Positions 26,642 through 35,881 are shown, counted from the stretch's first letter. The stretch: 59,934 nt of DNA from Terriglobia bacterium (GCA_030038235.1 JASHPE010000023.1:1-59934); one strand, 5' to 3'. Notes: a model not told the origin generated them from the sequence alone. Program-made: numbers and translations.

Positions 26642-26670
26642 TTGACATCCTGTTGAAAAGTCCTCAGTAT
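26642..26670 (+). promoter_or_regulatory. Sigma-70-like promoter candidate
   Basis: The consensus -35 TTGACA (26642-26647), a 17-base spacer and CAGTAT (26665-26670, weak -10) point toward the activator gene whose ATG is at 26788, about 110 bases downstream. The -10 match is only three of six, so this is tentative. Confidence 0.3.
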
Positions 26671-26787
26671 ATCGCTTTCTTTAGTAACCACTCCCTAATG
26701 GTTGTTAGAACTGGAAACGATATCCAGATGCGAACGGCCCGGAGCAACGTACTTCGGAAAGAAGCTCTGTACCGTGGAGAGTGATTG

Positions 26788-28245
26788 ATGACGGGGGATC
26801 GAGGGGGGAAGGGAGACGTTGTCCGCGTCTGGTTTTGCAGTACGGACAGCGATTTTGCCCAGCTGGTTGCGCGAACTCTGGGCCCTGGCTTTGAGGTAAG
26901 GCTTAAGGATGGATTTGAACCCGGCGAGGCGCAGGCCCAGGAGCACTGGTGCGGCGTGGCCATTATCGACGTGCGCGATCCCGCATGCGTCGAAGCCGGG
27001 CTGAATCTGGTTGATGAAATCAACCACCAGGACGCTCCGGCGCCGATTCTGGTGATGCTTTCCGCCCAGGACCAGGAGCTCAAGAGCCGCGTCCTGGAGA
27101 AGGGCGTCTACGATACGATCGGCTGCCCGCCTGACGTCGTCGAGCTGCGGCTCCTGTTGCGCCGCGCCTACAAGTTCCACAACGCCGAAAAGCAACTCAA
27201 ACAACTCCACACCCAAGACGGCGCCGGTGAGCGGCTCGGGGAGATGGTGGGGGCAACTGAGAGCATGCAGCAGGTGTTTGCTCTGGCCCGCAAGATCGCG
27301 GCGTGCGACGTCACGGCGCTGATCACGGGCGAGACGGGCACCGGCAAGGAGCTTCTGGCCCGCGCCATTCATCGCCTGAGCCTGCGCAATTCCGGGCCCT
27401 TCGTCGCCTTCTCCTGCGCCAATCTGCCCGAGACGCTGGTCGACGACGAACTCTTCGGGCACGAGCGCGGCGCCTTTACCGGCGCCGTGGCGGCGCGCCG
27501 CGGGCGCTTTGAATCTGCCGACGGCGGGACGCTCTTTCTCGATGAGATCGGCGATCTGCCCCTTCCTCTGCAGGCCAAGCTGTTGCGCGTCCTGCAAGAG
27601 CGATCCTTCGAACGTCTCGGCAGCAACGCCTCCCACAGCATCAACATCCGTCTGATGTGCGCCACGCACCGCAATCTGCAAGAGATGGTGAAGCAAGGTA
27701 CCTTTCGCGAGGACCTCTATTACCGCCTGAACGTGGTTCAGTTGCACATTCCACCGCTCCGCGAGCGGCGTGACGGCGTCGCCGTGCTGGCCTATCACTT
27801 TCTGGAACAATTTGGGGAGCAATTTGGCAAGAAGGTGAAGCGGTTTTCGAGCCTGGCGCTCGGCGCTCTCGAGGAGTATGACTGGCCGGGAAACGTCCGT
27901 CAGCTCGAGAACGTGGTGCAGCGCGCCGTGGTGCTGGCGGAAGGCGCGACGGTGGAAATCTGGAACCTGCCCAACATGCTGTCCGACGGCTTCCGGCAGC
28001 AGCGCATGGCGCACTCCTACGATGACGAGGTCAAAGATTTCAAGCGCCGCCTGATCATGCGCACTTTGCACGAATGCGGCGGCAACAAGGCCGAAACGGC
28101 GCGCACGCTCGGACTGGCGCGAGGCTACCTGCATCGTCTCATCAACCAGCTCCAGATTCAGCGGGAGGATGGCGCGGAGTTCGAGGGGACGACGACGGAG
28201 GAAACGAGCGAGGAGTCGCCGCTGGAATCCGCGCGCGTCATGTAA
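26788..28245 (+). CDS. Sigma-54-dependent response-regulator activator (PrsR-like)
   Basis: An enhancer-binding protein of 485 residues that should activate sigma-54 promoters using ATP. ATG 26788 has GGAGAG seven bases before it. Residues 5-125 are a receiver-like domain with an acidic site in AIIDVRDP; other receiver residues look degenerate, so phosphorylation control is uncertain. The AAA domain (about 150-380) is complete: Walker A GETGTGKE near 180, the sigma-54 contact loop GAFTGA near 228, Walker B GGTLFLDEIGDLP and the arginine-finger region FREDLYYRLNVV. A Fis-type helix-turn-helix (NKAETARTLGLARGYLHRLI) is near 425-450. The architecture is like PrsR of PEP-CTERM/exopolysaccharide systems. 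No kinase is adjacent. Confidence 0.95.
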   Translation: MTGDRGGKGDVVRVWFCSTDSDFAQLVARTLGPGFEVRLKDGFEPGEAQAQEHWCGVAIIDVRDPACVEAGLNLVDEINHQDAPAPILVMLSAQDQELKSRVLEKGVYDTIGCPPDVVELRLLLRRAYKFHNAEKQLKQLHTQDGAGERLGEMVGATESMQQVFALARKIAACDVTALITGETGTGKELLARAIHRLSLRNSGPFVAFSCANLPETLVDDELFGHERGAFTGAVAARRGRFESADGGTLFLDEIGDLPLPLQAKLLRVLQERSFERLGSNASHSINIRLMCATHRNLQEMVKQGTFREDLYYRLNVVQLHIPPLRERRDGVAVLAYHFLEQFGEQFGKKVKRFSSLALGALEEYDWPGNVRQLENVVQRAVVLAEGATVEIWNLPNMLSDGFRQQRMAHSYDDEVKDFKRRLIMRTLHECGGNKAETARTLGLARGYLHRLINQLQIQREDGAEFEGTTTEETSEESPLESARVM

Positions 28246-28263
28246 CCGGGCGGCTCGCGAGCC

Positions 28264-29241
28264 ATGCTGGAATCCCTGGCAGTCGAGGCCGGCAGTTCCG
28301 AATCGCTTCTTGCCGCAGAGGTGAAGGGCCTCTGCCGGCAGTTCCTGCTGCGAACGCAGAACGACGACGGCGGATGGCCCTATCTGCCGGCCCTTCAGTC
28401 CGCCGTCGAGCCCACCTCATGGGCTTTGATCGCCCTCACGAACCACCCTGACACCTTCGAAGCGGCCCACAGGGGCTTGGCAGCCCTTGGAGCGGCTCAA
28501 CTGCCGGACGGCTCCTGGCCCCCGCGTCCCGGCCATCGGCTCGGATGCTGGGCTACGGCACTCGCGTCGCTGGCCATTTTTCTCCAGGAAGGCGATTGCG
28601 AGCCCGTGCGCAAGGGACTGAGCTGGCTGTGCGATTCCTGGCCCGCGGAAGGCGGAGCTTGGTGGCGGGTGCGCAACTGGCTGCGTCCAACGGCAAAGGT
28701 GACGCGGCAGGATAGCTCGCTAAGGGGTTGGAGTTGGACGCCAGGCGCTGCCAGTTGGGTCGAGCCTACAGCGTACTGCCTTCTGCTATTGAACATGGTC
28801 CCTTCGAATCTGCATCCGGCGGGCGCAGCGAGGCGGCGACGCCTCGGCGAAGCGATGCTCTACGATCGCATGTGCCCTGGCGGAGGCTGGAACAGCGGCA
28901 ATCCTCAGGTTTACGGCGTCGCGGGCGAGCGCCGCGTGGGTCCGACGGCTTGGGCGCTGCTTGCGCTGAAGGAATATGCCGCCCGGACCGAGAATCAGCG
29001 AAGTCTCGACTGGCTCGAAGAAATTTATGCGAAGATTTCAGGACCGGCGTCTCTCGCCTTGGCCAACATTTGCCTGGAAGCTTATGGGCGGCCGCAGCCC
29101 GAATTCGAAGCGCGTCTGGGCCCGCTGTACGCGGCAAACGGCCTCCTGCAGAACGTGCCGGCGGCCGCGCTTTCGCTCATCGCTCTCACTCCGCACGACC
29201 AGCCTTCCACTTTTCACAGCCCGCGTCGGTCAAGCGCATGA
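28264..29241 (+). CDS. Terpene cyclase-like / prenyltransferase alpha-toroid protein
   Basis: A 325-residue protein with an alpha-alpha toroid fold as in squalene/oxidosqualene cyclases and protein prenyltransferases. It shows QW-like repeats: QNDDGGW near residue 32, QLPDGSWPP near 80, CPGGGWNSG near 205 and VGPTAWALLAL near 227, each preceded by paired helices. The cyclase catalytic DxDD motif is not evident, so enzyme activity is in doubt. It starts 19 bp after the activator and its stop overlaps the next gene (ATGA), so the trio looks like one operon. It may bind or transform an isoprenoid lipid. The family relation is clear and the role is unknown. Confidence 0.8.
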   Translation: MLESLAVEAGSSESLLAAEVKGLCRQFLLRTQNDDGGWPYLPALQSAVEPTSWALIALTNHPDTFEAAHRGLAALGAAQLPDGSWPPRPGHRLGCWATALASLAIFLQEGDCEPVRKGLSWLCDSWPAEGGAWWRVRNWLRPTAKVTRQDSSLRGWSWTPGAASWVEPTAYCLLLLNMVPSNLHPAGAARRRRLGEAMLYDRMCPGGGWNSGNPQVYGVAGERRVGPTAWALLALKEYAARTENQRSLDWLEEIYAKISGPASLALANICLEAYGRPQPEFEARLGPLYAANGLLQNVPAAALSLIALTPHDQPSTFHSPRRSSA

Positions 29242-30155
29242 GCTACGCCAACAACCAGATTATGCCCTCGTTCCAGAGGCCGCCGTCGCGGGTGGCAATC
29301 CGGCGCGCCGCCGGCTACAGCGATGATCTCGCCGCCCTGATCCAGGAAACTGCAAGCGAACTCGGCTTCCATGTGCAAGGCAAGTCGGTGCTCTTGAAGC
29401 CGAATTTCGTCGAGCCCGATCCTCGCGGAATCGTGAATACCAACCCCGCTGTTGTCGGAGCGGCGCGGGAAGCGTTCCTGCGTCTGGGCGCGCGCAGCGT
29501 GGTGGTGGGGGAAGGTCCCGGACATGAGCGCGACACCGAAGGCATTGTGGAAACCATTCGCTTGCGCGATCACATCGGCAAGCTTGCGGGCAAATTCGTC
29601 GATCTCAATCTGGACGACGTCGCGCTCACGTCTCTGCGCACGCGCGCCTCGCGGCTCAAGGAGCTTTACTTTCCGCGCACGGTGCTGGGCGCCGATCTCG
29701 TGGTCTCAATGCCCAAACTCAAGACGCATCATTGGGTCGGCGCCACCCTTTCTCTGAAGAACATGTTCGGGATCGTGCCGGGAAGCTGCTACGGCTGGCC
29801 CAAGAATGCGCTTCATTGGGCTGGCATTTCGCAGTCGGTGCTCGACATCAACAGCACCGTACGTCCGGACTTTGCCATTGTGGATGGCATTGTCGGGATG
29901 GAAGGCAATGGCCCCATCCAAGGGACGGCGAAGTTTTGCGGCGCGCTGGTGATGGGAGACGATCCGGTCGCGGTCGATGCCACTTGCGTGCGCATCATGG
30001 GCCTCGCGCCGGAACGCATCGACTATCTTGCGAAGGCTGGCAGCGTCCTCGGGCATGTCAGCGAACGTCAGGTGCTGCAAGCGGGCGAGCCCATCGGCAG
30101 CGTCAGAACTTCGTTCGAGGTGCTGCCCCAATTCGATCGACTGAAAGTCGCCTGA
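29238..30155 (+). CDS. DUF362 domain-containing protein
   Basis: A 305-residue cytoplasmic protein of the DUF362 family, coupled to the toroid gene by ATGA overlap (ATG 29238). Typical DUF362 features are SVLLKPNFVEPDPRG near residue 51, VVVGEGPGH near 92, VSMPKLKTHHWVGATLSLKNMFG near 156-178, and the D-x-x-x-G-M-E-G-N-G-P segment near 215. No ferredoxin-type cysteine cluster is attached; only isolated cysteines appear. The biochemical role of DUF362 is unsettled. Its tight linkage to a toroid protein and a sigma-54 activator is the main clue. The long frame from 28728 is out of context and rejected. Confidence 0.87.
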   Translation: MSYANNQIMPSFQRPPSRVAIRRAAGYSDDLAALIQETASELGFHVQGKSVLLKPNFVEPDPRGIVNTNPAVVGAAREAFLRLGARSVVVGEGPGHERDTEGIVETIRLRDHIGKLAGKFVDLNLDDVALTSLRTRASRLKELYFPRTVLGADLVVSMPKLKTHHWVGATLSLKNMFGIVPGSCYGWPKNALHWAGISQSVLDINSTVRPDFAIVDGIVGMEGNGPIQGTAKFCGALVMGDDPVAVDATCVRIMGLAPERIDYLAKAGSVLGHVSERQVLQAGEPIGSVRTSFEVLPQFDRLKVA

Positions 30156-30289
30156 TCTGACGCCTGCAAGCCGGCAAGTTCCGCGCAATCTCCTACTTTG
30201 TTACGGATCATTACTGCCCATCGAAATAACATCTCTTAACAGTCTACGTGAATCCCACCCGAACCCACTTGCATCCAACCAAAGAACCC

Positions 30290-30715
30290 ATGCGATGTAC
30301 GCCCGAGCACGCGCTTGAACTGTTGGAACGATGGAAGGCAGACGGCTCCTGGGTCTTTGCGGTCGCTCGCTTCGGTGAGGGCGATGAGCACCGATTCTGG
30401 GCCCGCGTTCGCGGCGCCGACAAGAACGAAATCTGGCTGGCGGGGGAATCCGCCATGGTGAGCTTGCGGCCGGACTCCAAAGCCTGTAAGTACGAGGAAC
30501 TGTCCACCCTGCCGCCGGAGATTGCCCAGCATCTCGGGAGCTTCGACCGCTGCCTGAGCGTCCAATGCGACGAGTTCTCTGCGACCCTGGTGGCTCTCAA
30601 GCCTGACGCCGACAAAGCGTGGAGAAGCGCCATTTCCGAACGTCAGCAAAAGATGACTACTCTGCGCCCTGACAATCCCCCACAGCATTCGAAACCCAAG
30701 CTCCTAAGACACTAG
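30290..30715 (+). CDS. Hypothetical protein, 141 residues
   Basis: A soluble protein from ATG 30290 (the GTG at 30248 would add 14 residues). The core TPEHALELLERWKADGSWV begins a helix-then-beta pattern. It continues with WARVRGADKNEIWLAGESAMVSLRPDSK, an antiparallel sheet, and ends with a helical basic tail. There is no signal or metal motif, although four cysteines are scattered. It is not part of the DUF362 operon by spacing (135 bp). I do not recognise a family; the pattern resembles small PilZ-sized or regulatory proteins but without diagnostic residues. Confidence 0.65.
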   Translation: MRCTPEHALELLERWKADGSWVFAVARFGEGDEHRFWARVRGADKNEIWLAGESAMVSLRPDSKACKYEELSTLPPEIAQHLGSFDRCLSVQCDEFSATLVALKPDADKAWRSAISERQQKMTTLRPDNPPQHSKPKLLRH

Positions 30716-30900
30716 CCCACGGAACGGCAACGACATACGGCAGAACCAGCCATGGATCGCGCGGGCACGCAAGTATGGCATCCCGCATGCGTACGATCGT
30801 GTCTCTAGCCGGGTTCAGGCGGCGATGGGGCGCCTGAGCCTTCGGACGATCTCTGGTTTCGAAAGCACGAAGAATCGCCGCCACCTGTCGGAGCCGCGCC

Positions 30901-32430
30901 ATGTCTGTACTCGAGCTCGCTGTCGAACGGCAACGCTACCACGGTGCTGCCGCCAAGACCGCGCTCCAGAGAATCTTCTCCTTTCCGGTAGTTCTGGGTG
31001 CGGCGCTCGTGGTCGGCATCTACGTGCCTCTGCGTGCCTTCGCCGTAGATCCCGACGTCTGGTGGCACGTTAAAGTGGGCGAGGGGATCCTGGCGACGCA
31101 TCGCTGGCCCACCGTTGATCCTTATTCGTTCACCGCCCACGGCAGCCCTTGGATCGCCTATGAGTGGTTGGGCGAAGTGCTGCTCGCGGTGGTCAATCGC
31201 CTGGGAGGGCTGACAGCGCTGCTGGCGCTCAACGTCCTTCTTGCGGGAGCGGTGGTGACGGGAGTCTACTGTTACGCCGCCATGCGCTCGCGCAACTCCA
31301 AGGCGGCATGTGTCGCGGTTGTGGCGCTGCTACCGATCGCATATCTTTCCTTCACGCTCCGCCCGCAGATGATCGGCTACCTGTTCCTCGTCCTGACCCT
31401 CATCATTCTCGAGCGCTTCCGCCAGGGCCACACCCGTGAGTTGTGGTTCCTGCCGCCGATTTTCCTGTTCTGGGTGAACACGCACGGAACCTTTGTGTTC
31501 GGATTGATGGCTTTGGGAGTCTACTGGGGTTCGGGCCTGGTGGACATCCACTGGGGCGGACTCGAGTCGCGGCTCTGGACCGCGGCTGAGCGAAAACGGA
31601 TCGCCTTTGTGGCCCTGCTCTGCTTCATCGCGCTGACCATTACTCCTTACGGAACCGCCATTGCTGCCTACCCTCTCGACATGGCGTTCGGGCAGCCGAT
31701 CAACGTGGCCAACATCCAGGAGTGGCAGCCTGTCGCTTTCGAGTTGTTCTATGGAAAGCTCTTTCTGTTCCTGCTTGTGGTTTTCATACTGGCGCAAGTC
31801 ACCCTCCGGCTGAAGTGGCGGCTGGAAGAGTTCACGCTTTTTCTGGTGGGACTCGTGGCTCTCTGTCTTCACGCGCGCTTTGTTTTGATTTTCGTTCCTT
31901 TCTTTGCGCCGCTGCTTGCCACTGTGCTCGCAAAATGGGTGCCGCCCTACGAAGCGGGCAAGGACCCGCATGGACTCAATGCCATACTGCTGCCCGCAAT
32001 GCTCGTCATGGTGCTGTGGCTGTTCCCGTCGCCGGCCAAGATCGGCGAATCTGTCGCAGAGCACTTTCCGGTGGGGGCACTGAGCTATCTGCGCCAGCAC
32101 CCCGTGCCGGGGCGTATGTACAACACCTATGGCTACGGCGGATACTTGATCTACACCGCCGATGGTCCCAACAAGGTCTTCATCGACGGCCGCGCGGATA
32201 TTTACGAGCGTCTGGGCGTGTTCAGCGACTATCTCAACATCTCCCGCGTGGCCGAGAACGCGCTGCTGTTGCTGCGCGCCTACAACATCCAGTCGTGCCT
32301 GATCGATCGCGGCGAAGCGCTGGCCACGGTGCTGGCGGCTTCGCCCGAATGGCAACGCGTCTACGGCGACAAGACAAGTTTGCTATTCGTGCGCCGCCCT
32401 GCAGTCAGCGCGACCGCGGCGGGGAAGTAG
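30901..32430 (+). CDS. GT-C-like integral membrane protein (509 residues)
   Basis: A multi-pass inner-membrane protein with about ten hydrophobic helices and a soluble C-terminal domain (about 395-505). The first periplasmic loop has the acidic GT-C-like pattern DPDVWWHVKVGEGIL...DPYSFTAHG, with W-x-x-Y-E-W-L-G-E nearby. The C-domain contains MYNTYGYGGYLIYT and FIDGRADIY, a frequent partner of such membrane glycosyltransferases. These enzymes move sugars from polyprenyl-phosphate donors; substrate unknown. It is the first of three consecutive plus-strand membrane genes, with 36 bp to the next. Confidence 0.8.
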   Translation: MSVLELAVERQRYHGAAAKTALQRIFSFPVVLGAALVVGIYVPLRAFAVDPDVWWHVKVGEGILATHRWPTVDPYSFTAHGSPWIAYEWLGEVLLAVVNRLGGLTALLALNVLLAGAVVTGVYCYAAMRSRNSKAACVAVVALLPIAYLSFTLRPQMIGYLFLVLTLIILERFRQGHTRELWFLPPIFLFWVNTHGTFVFGLMALGVYWGSGLVDIHWGGLESRLWTAAERKRIAFVALLCFIALTITPYGTAIAAYPLDMAFGQPINVANIQEWQPVAFELFYGKLFLFLLVVFILAQVTLRLKWRLEEFTLFLVGLVALCLHARFVLIFVPFFAPLLATVLAKWVPPYEAGKDPHGLNAILLPAMLVMVLWLFPSPAKIGESVAEHFPVGALSYLRQHPVPGRMYNTYGYGGYLIYTADGPNKVFIDGRADIYERLGVFSDYLNISRVAENALLLLRAYNIQSCLIDRGEALATVLAASPEWQRVYGDKTSLLFVRRPAVSATAAGK

Positions 32431-32466
32431 AGGCTGCGGCGGAGCCGCTGGAGTGCGGAGCGATTC

Positions 32467-33978
32467 TTGCAGAACGAGACAGTCTCCCAGAAGGCTGCCG
32501 GTCGCGGCGCGCGGATGGCGCTGATGCTCGCCGCTGCTACGGCACTGCTCGCCCCAATCTGGACGGTACGCTACCCGCTTCTGATCGACTACCCGAATCA
32601 CCTGGCCAGCGCTTTCGCCCTCGCGCACCTCAACGATCCGGCGTTTCACCTGAACCAGTTTTACGCCGCCGACTGGAATACGTACCCCTACCTGACCATG
32701 GACCTGATCCTGGTAGGCCTGCAGCGATTTGTCTCCATCGATATTGCGGGGCGGCTGTTGCTGAGCCTCTCGGTCGTCAGTGTTCCCGCGGCGGCGTGGT
32801 TCTTCCTCCGGCGCGCGAATCCCGGGCAGGAAAGTCTTGCCGCATGGTCACTTCTGGTTTCCACCAATTTGTTCTTTTTCCTCTACGGTTTCATCAACCT
32901 GCAGCTCGGCCTGGCACTTTGCCTGATTTTGCTCGGCGTGTGGCTGCGGCATCTCGATCGTCCAAGCGTGTTCTCGTGGTGCGCCCTGCCGCTGCTCACG
33001 ATTTTCCTGTACTTTACGCACTTGATGAGCTTCGGCGTAGCCGGCTTGGTGATGACGATTTACGCGCTGGCGGCGCGCATCGGCCGGCGCCAACTGATCT
33101 TTTGCTGGACGCTGTTCGTTCCCGGGGCGGTGCTCTACCTGCACGCCGCATGGGGTCTTCAGGCCAGCCGTGTTCTTCAGTTTAGAGGCGTCGCATCCAA
33201 GGCCACCGGCCTGCTGGTCGCGGTGCTGAGCTATTCGCCGTCGATCGACTTCATCACGCTGCTGGTGGCTATCGCGGCGGTCCTTTGGGCGCGAACCGGT
33301 AAGTTGAGGCCCGAATGGAATCGGCGCTGGCTCTGGGTGATCGGGGGTCTGTTTGCACTCTATTGTGTCTTCCCCGCGAGTTACGGAGCCGGAATGGACG
33401 CCGACCGGCGCCTGCTGCCATTCCTGGTGATTCTGGGCCTGGCCGCCTTGCGAGTGGCGCCGGGAAGGGCCAGAGCGCTGGCCGCGGTTGCCGCGGTTCT
33501 GTTCGTGCTGCGCAGCGCTGCCCTGGAGGTTCAGTCGCTGCGGGCTCAGCCCCATCTCGCGAGTCTGGCGGAGTCCTTCCGGACGATCCCCCAGGATGCT
33601 CGCGTCCTGCCGCTGGTCGATTGGGCCGACGGAGGACCGCTGGTGGAGCGTCATTTCTGGGCCTACGGCGTGATTGACGGCGGCTGGTTTTCACCCGTTC
33701 TATTTCATGATCCGGGCGTTCAACCCTTCGCGATCAAAGCCAAGTTCTACAACCCTTACGGCGACGCCTTCGCCGAGCTGAAGCCAGTGGATTGGGGTGC
33801 CGTTCGTCAGGACTACGACTACGTGTGGTCTTTCAGATCGCCGCAGTTTTCTCGTCAGCTCGCCGCTATCGGCACCCGGACCTTCGAGAGCGGCGATCTC
33901 GAAGTGTTCCGGATAACCCGCGACGCATCCGATCTTGCCGACTTGGGTCGGAAGGGCGCGGTCAGGGGGAGCCACTAG
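32467..33978 (+). CDS. GT-C-like integral membrane protein (about 500 residues)
   Basis: A membrane protein of 503 residues from TTG 32467 (GGAG ten bases upstream), or 487 from ATG 32515. Around eleven hydrophobic helices are visible. The first large loop has IDYPNHLASAFALAHLNDP, resembling the acidic loop of GT-C transferases but without a clear D-x-D. The C-terminal 90 residues are soluble (about 410-500). It lies three bases before the PAP2 gene, so the two are co-translated. Likely a lipid-linked sugar transferase or polymer-handling protein; only the fold and context support this. Confidence 0.75.
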   Translation: MQNETVSQKAAGRGARMALMLAAATALLAPIWTVRYPLLIDYPNHLASAFALAHLNDPAFHLNQFYAADWNTYPYLTMDLILVGLQRFVSIDIAGRLLLSLSVVSVPAAAWFFLRRANPGQESLAAWSLLVSTNLFFFLYGFINLQLGLALCLILLGVWLRHLDRPSVFSWCALPLLTIFLYFTHLMSFGVAGLVMTIYALAARIGRRQLIFCWTLFVPGAVLYLHAAWGLQASRVLQFRGVASKATGLLVAVLSYSPSIDFITLLVAIAAVLWARTGKLRPEWNRRWLWVIGGLFALYCVFPASYGAGMDADRRLLPFLVILGLAALRVAPGRARALAAVAAVLFVLRSAALEVQSLRAQPHLASLAESFRTIPQDARVLPLVDWADGGPLVERHFWAYGVIDGGWFSPVLFHDPGVQPFAIKAKFYNPYGDAFAELKPVDWGAVRQDYDYVWSFRSPQFSRQLAAIGTRTFESGDLEVFRITRDASDLADLGRKGAVRGSH

Positions 33979-33981
33979 CGC

Positions 33982-35184
33982 ATGGCGACTCTGGTCCAAC
34001 CTGTAGGCATTGAGAAGAACCGCGAAACCGGCGCGAAGTCCGGGCGCGTCCGGCGCTGGCTTGGTCTGGCGGCATCGGAGGCGCATTTCTGGGTGACCGG
34101 GCTGATGGCAGTTGCGCTGATTCCGGTTTTGCGCGCCGCGCGGCTGCCATTGCGATTCGATTGGCCTCATCTCCTTCAGGCCTGGGTTGGATTGATGTTT
34201 CAGGCGGTGTTCCTGGCGTGCGTTCTTTACGTCATCGGCGAAGGATACCGCGACACGCTTCGTCCGGTTTTGCTTCGCTATTGGAAGGACAAGCGAAGGC
34301 TGATTCTGCTCCTACCTGTGCTGGCCGAGCTTAGCTATCTGTTTGGGATGACCGTGGCTGCCGTCGTCATGGTGGCGTTCGTCGCCTTCGTCGAGCTGAT
34401 GGAACGGACGCGGAGGCGGCAGGGTGCGCTGCTTGATGCCGTCAGCGCCGTCATGCTGCCTGCGGCCTATCTTTTTGCAGGCCTGGTGATGGTGTTCGCC
34501 TATAACAATGCCATTGTCTCGTTCAGATTTTTCGGCGCTTACGACGCGACGTTCAACCGCATCGATTCCTGGATTCTCGGCGGGCACACCGTTTCCGGCA
34601 TCGCGCACAGCGTGGGAGCGCACCTGCCGCTTGGCGCCTACAGGTCCCTGGAGTTCGTATACTTCGGCATGTTCAGCCAGATCGGCGCCGGGATCATTCT
34701 GGTTGGTCTTTATTGGGGAATGGGGCGGGCATTCCGGCTGGTGGGAACGCTGCTGACCGCCTACGCCTTCGCGCTGTTGTGTTTCTATCTCTGGCCGAGC
34801 CATGGCCCCTACTACAGTTGTCCCATCCATTTCGCCGCCTTCCCGCATCAGTTGACGGCCTATGGAGCCCAGCAAACGCTGCTGGCGCGCGCGCGCGCAG
34901 TTTGGGAAGGCCGCGGGATCGGCAGCATCAGCACGGACTATTACATTGCTTTTCCGTGCATGCACATCGCCCAGCCGCTGATCGTGATGTGGTTCGTGCG
35001 CCGCTGGAAACGGATTGTGGTGGCGCTCACCGCAGTCAACATCGTGCTGGTCGCCGCTATTCTACTGCTCGAGTGGCATTACCTGGTGGATGTGATCGGC
35101 GGTATGGTGGTCGCGGCACTCTCGGTGCTCATCGTGAATCGCCAGGACTTCAGGCAGACGCCGACTTTGATCCCACCACCATAA
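33982..35184 (+). CDS. PAP2 / IPC-synthase-like membrane phosphatase
   Basis: A 400-residue membrane protein of the PAP2_3 type, related to inositol-phosphorylceramide synthases and lipid phosphate phosphatases. The catalytic motifs are AFPCMHIAQP (about residue 326) and EWHYLVDVIGG (about 361). These give the His-Asp pair needed for phosphoester transfer, with Cys in place of the common Ser in FPSxH. It has at least eight helices. It could recycle undecaprenyl pyrophosphate or transfer a head group to a lipid. It follows the GT-C-like gene by three bases and runs 35 bases into the 3' end of the opposing methyltransferase gene. Confidence 0.85.
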   Translation: MATLVQPVGIEKNRETGAKSGRVRRWLGLAASEAHFWVTGLMAVALIPVLRAARLPLRFDWPHLLQAWVGLMFQAVFLACVLYVIGEGYRDTLRPVLLRYWKDKRRLILLLPVLAELSYLFGMTVAAVVMVAFVAFVELMERTRRRQGALLDAVSAVMLPAAYLFAGLVMVFAYNNAIVSFRFFGAYDATFNRIDSWILGGHTVSGIAHSVGAHLPLGAYRSLEFVYFGMFSQIGAGIILVGLYWGMGRAFRLVGTLLTAYAFALLCFYLWPSHGPYYSCPIHFAAFPHQLTAYGAQQTLLARARAVWEGRGIGSISTDYYIAFPCMHIAQPLIVMWFVRRWKRIVVALTAVNIVLVAAILLLEWHYLVDVIGGMVVAALSVLIVNRQDFRQTPTLIPPP

Positions 35185-35881
35185 GAGAAGTGCCAAATGG
35201 GCAAGGCAACGCGCCCAGCGTCCGCTCTTCGAGGCGCGAGAGTTTGTACAGCGCTTCATTAACCCAGGACGGAGGAATTCCAGGCGGCTTGGGCTGTCGA
35301 TGGAAGAGGCGCTCGCCGAGACGCGTCGCGAGCTTGGCCGGAAACGTCCACTGAAACAAATATCTGGCGGCGTCAATTCGCACGCCGGCGCGACGCGCCA
35401 GCTTGCGGAAGGTTCCCTTGGTGTACCGGGTGAAATGGGCGTTCAGAACATCGTGATTCGTCCATAAGAGCCGGAATGCAGGAACCGTGATGAGCAGCGT
35501 GCCCTCGGGCTCAAGCAGGGTCAACGCATGCCGAAGCGCGGCTTCGGGATTGGGCAGGTGCTCGAGCACGTCGAGCATCAGGACGAGCGAATACTGCTTG
35601 CCGGGTTGGAAGCTGCGGTCAAAGGCGCAAACGTGAACGCGCCCCGAACGGACCAGATCGGGATTGACGATTCCCGAGGCGGCTTCCACGCCTTCCACCT
35701 CACCGAAACGGGACAACGCCTCGAAGAACAGTCCGTCGCCGCAGCCGACGTCCAGGATGCGTCTCCATCCAGGGGATGAACGGTGATCGCGCAGCACTTC
35801 GAGGATGGCCGCTTCGCGTGCCCGCCACCACCAATGCCGCTCATAGAGTTCGCGATACGCTTGCCCGTAATCTTCTCGCAC
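35150..35881 (-). CDS. Class I SAM-dependent methyltransferase
   Basis: A 243-residue soluble enzyme with a Rossmann-like SAM fold. Motif I is RILDVGCGDGLFFEAL (about residues 41-56), the acidic SAM-ribose site is VEGVEAAS, and the post-core segment is LMLDVLEHLPNPEAAL (about 97-112). Length and motifs fit small-molecule methyltransferases of sugar or lipid pathways (UbiE/Methyltransf_11 type). GTG 35881 is preceded by AGAGGA at close spacing. It is the last gene of a minus-strand operon with a glycosyltransferase, a second methyltransferase and a GT-C-like protein, so the acceptor is probably a lipid or glycan. Its 3' end overlaps the PAP2 gene by 35 bases. Confidence 0.9.
   Translation of the reverse strand: MREDYGQAYRELYERHWWWRAREAAILEVLRDHRSSPGWRRILDVGCGDGLFFEALSRFGEVEGVEAASGIVNPDLVRSGRVHVCAFDRSFQPGKQYSLVLMLDVLEHLPNPEAALRHALTLLEPEGTLLITVPAFRLLWTNHDVLNAHFTRYTKGTFRKLARRAGVRIDAARYLFQWTFPAKLATRLGERLFHRQPKPPGIPPSWVNEALYKLSRLEERTLGALPCPFGTSLMVVGSKSASA

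Larger units (their letters stand above)
26105..26787. other. Regulatory-looking gap upstream of the sigma-54 activator
   Basis: About 680 bp with no supported gene. It holds an inverted repeat TGACAC-N5-GTGTCA (26251-26267), a 14-bp palindrome GGTAACGTGTTACC (26385-26398) and a sigma-70-like promoter (26642-26670). Lower GC and long size suggest a regulatory region for the activator gene. Confidence 0.5.

Noticed and set aside
26695-28134. 479-codon open frame on the minus strand
   Set aside because: It is opposite the sigma-54 activator, whose Walker and GAFTGA motifs are intact; the antisense product has no family features.
31722-33185. 487-codon open frame on the plus strand
   Set aside because: It overlaps two membrane-protein genes in another frame; composition is Arg/Ala/Gly-rich with no helices or motifs.
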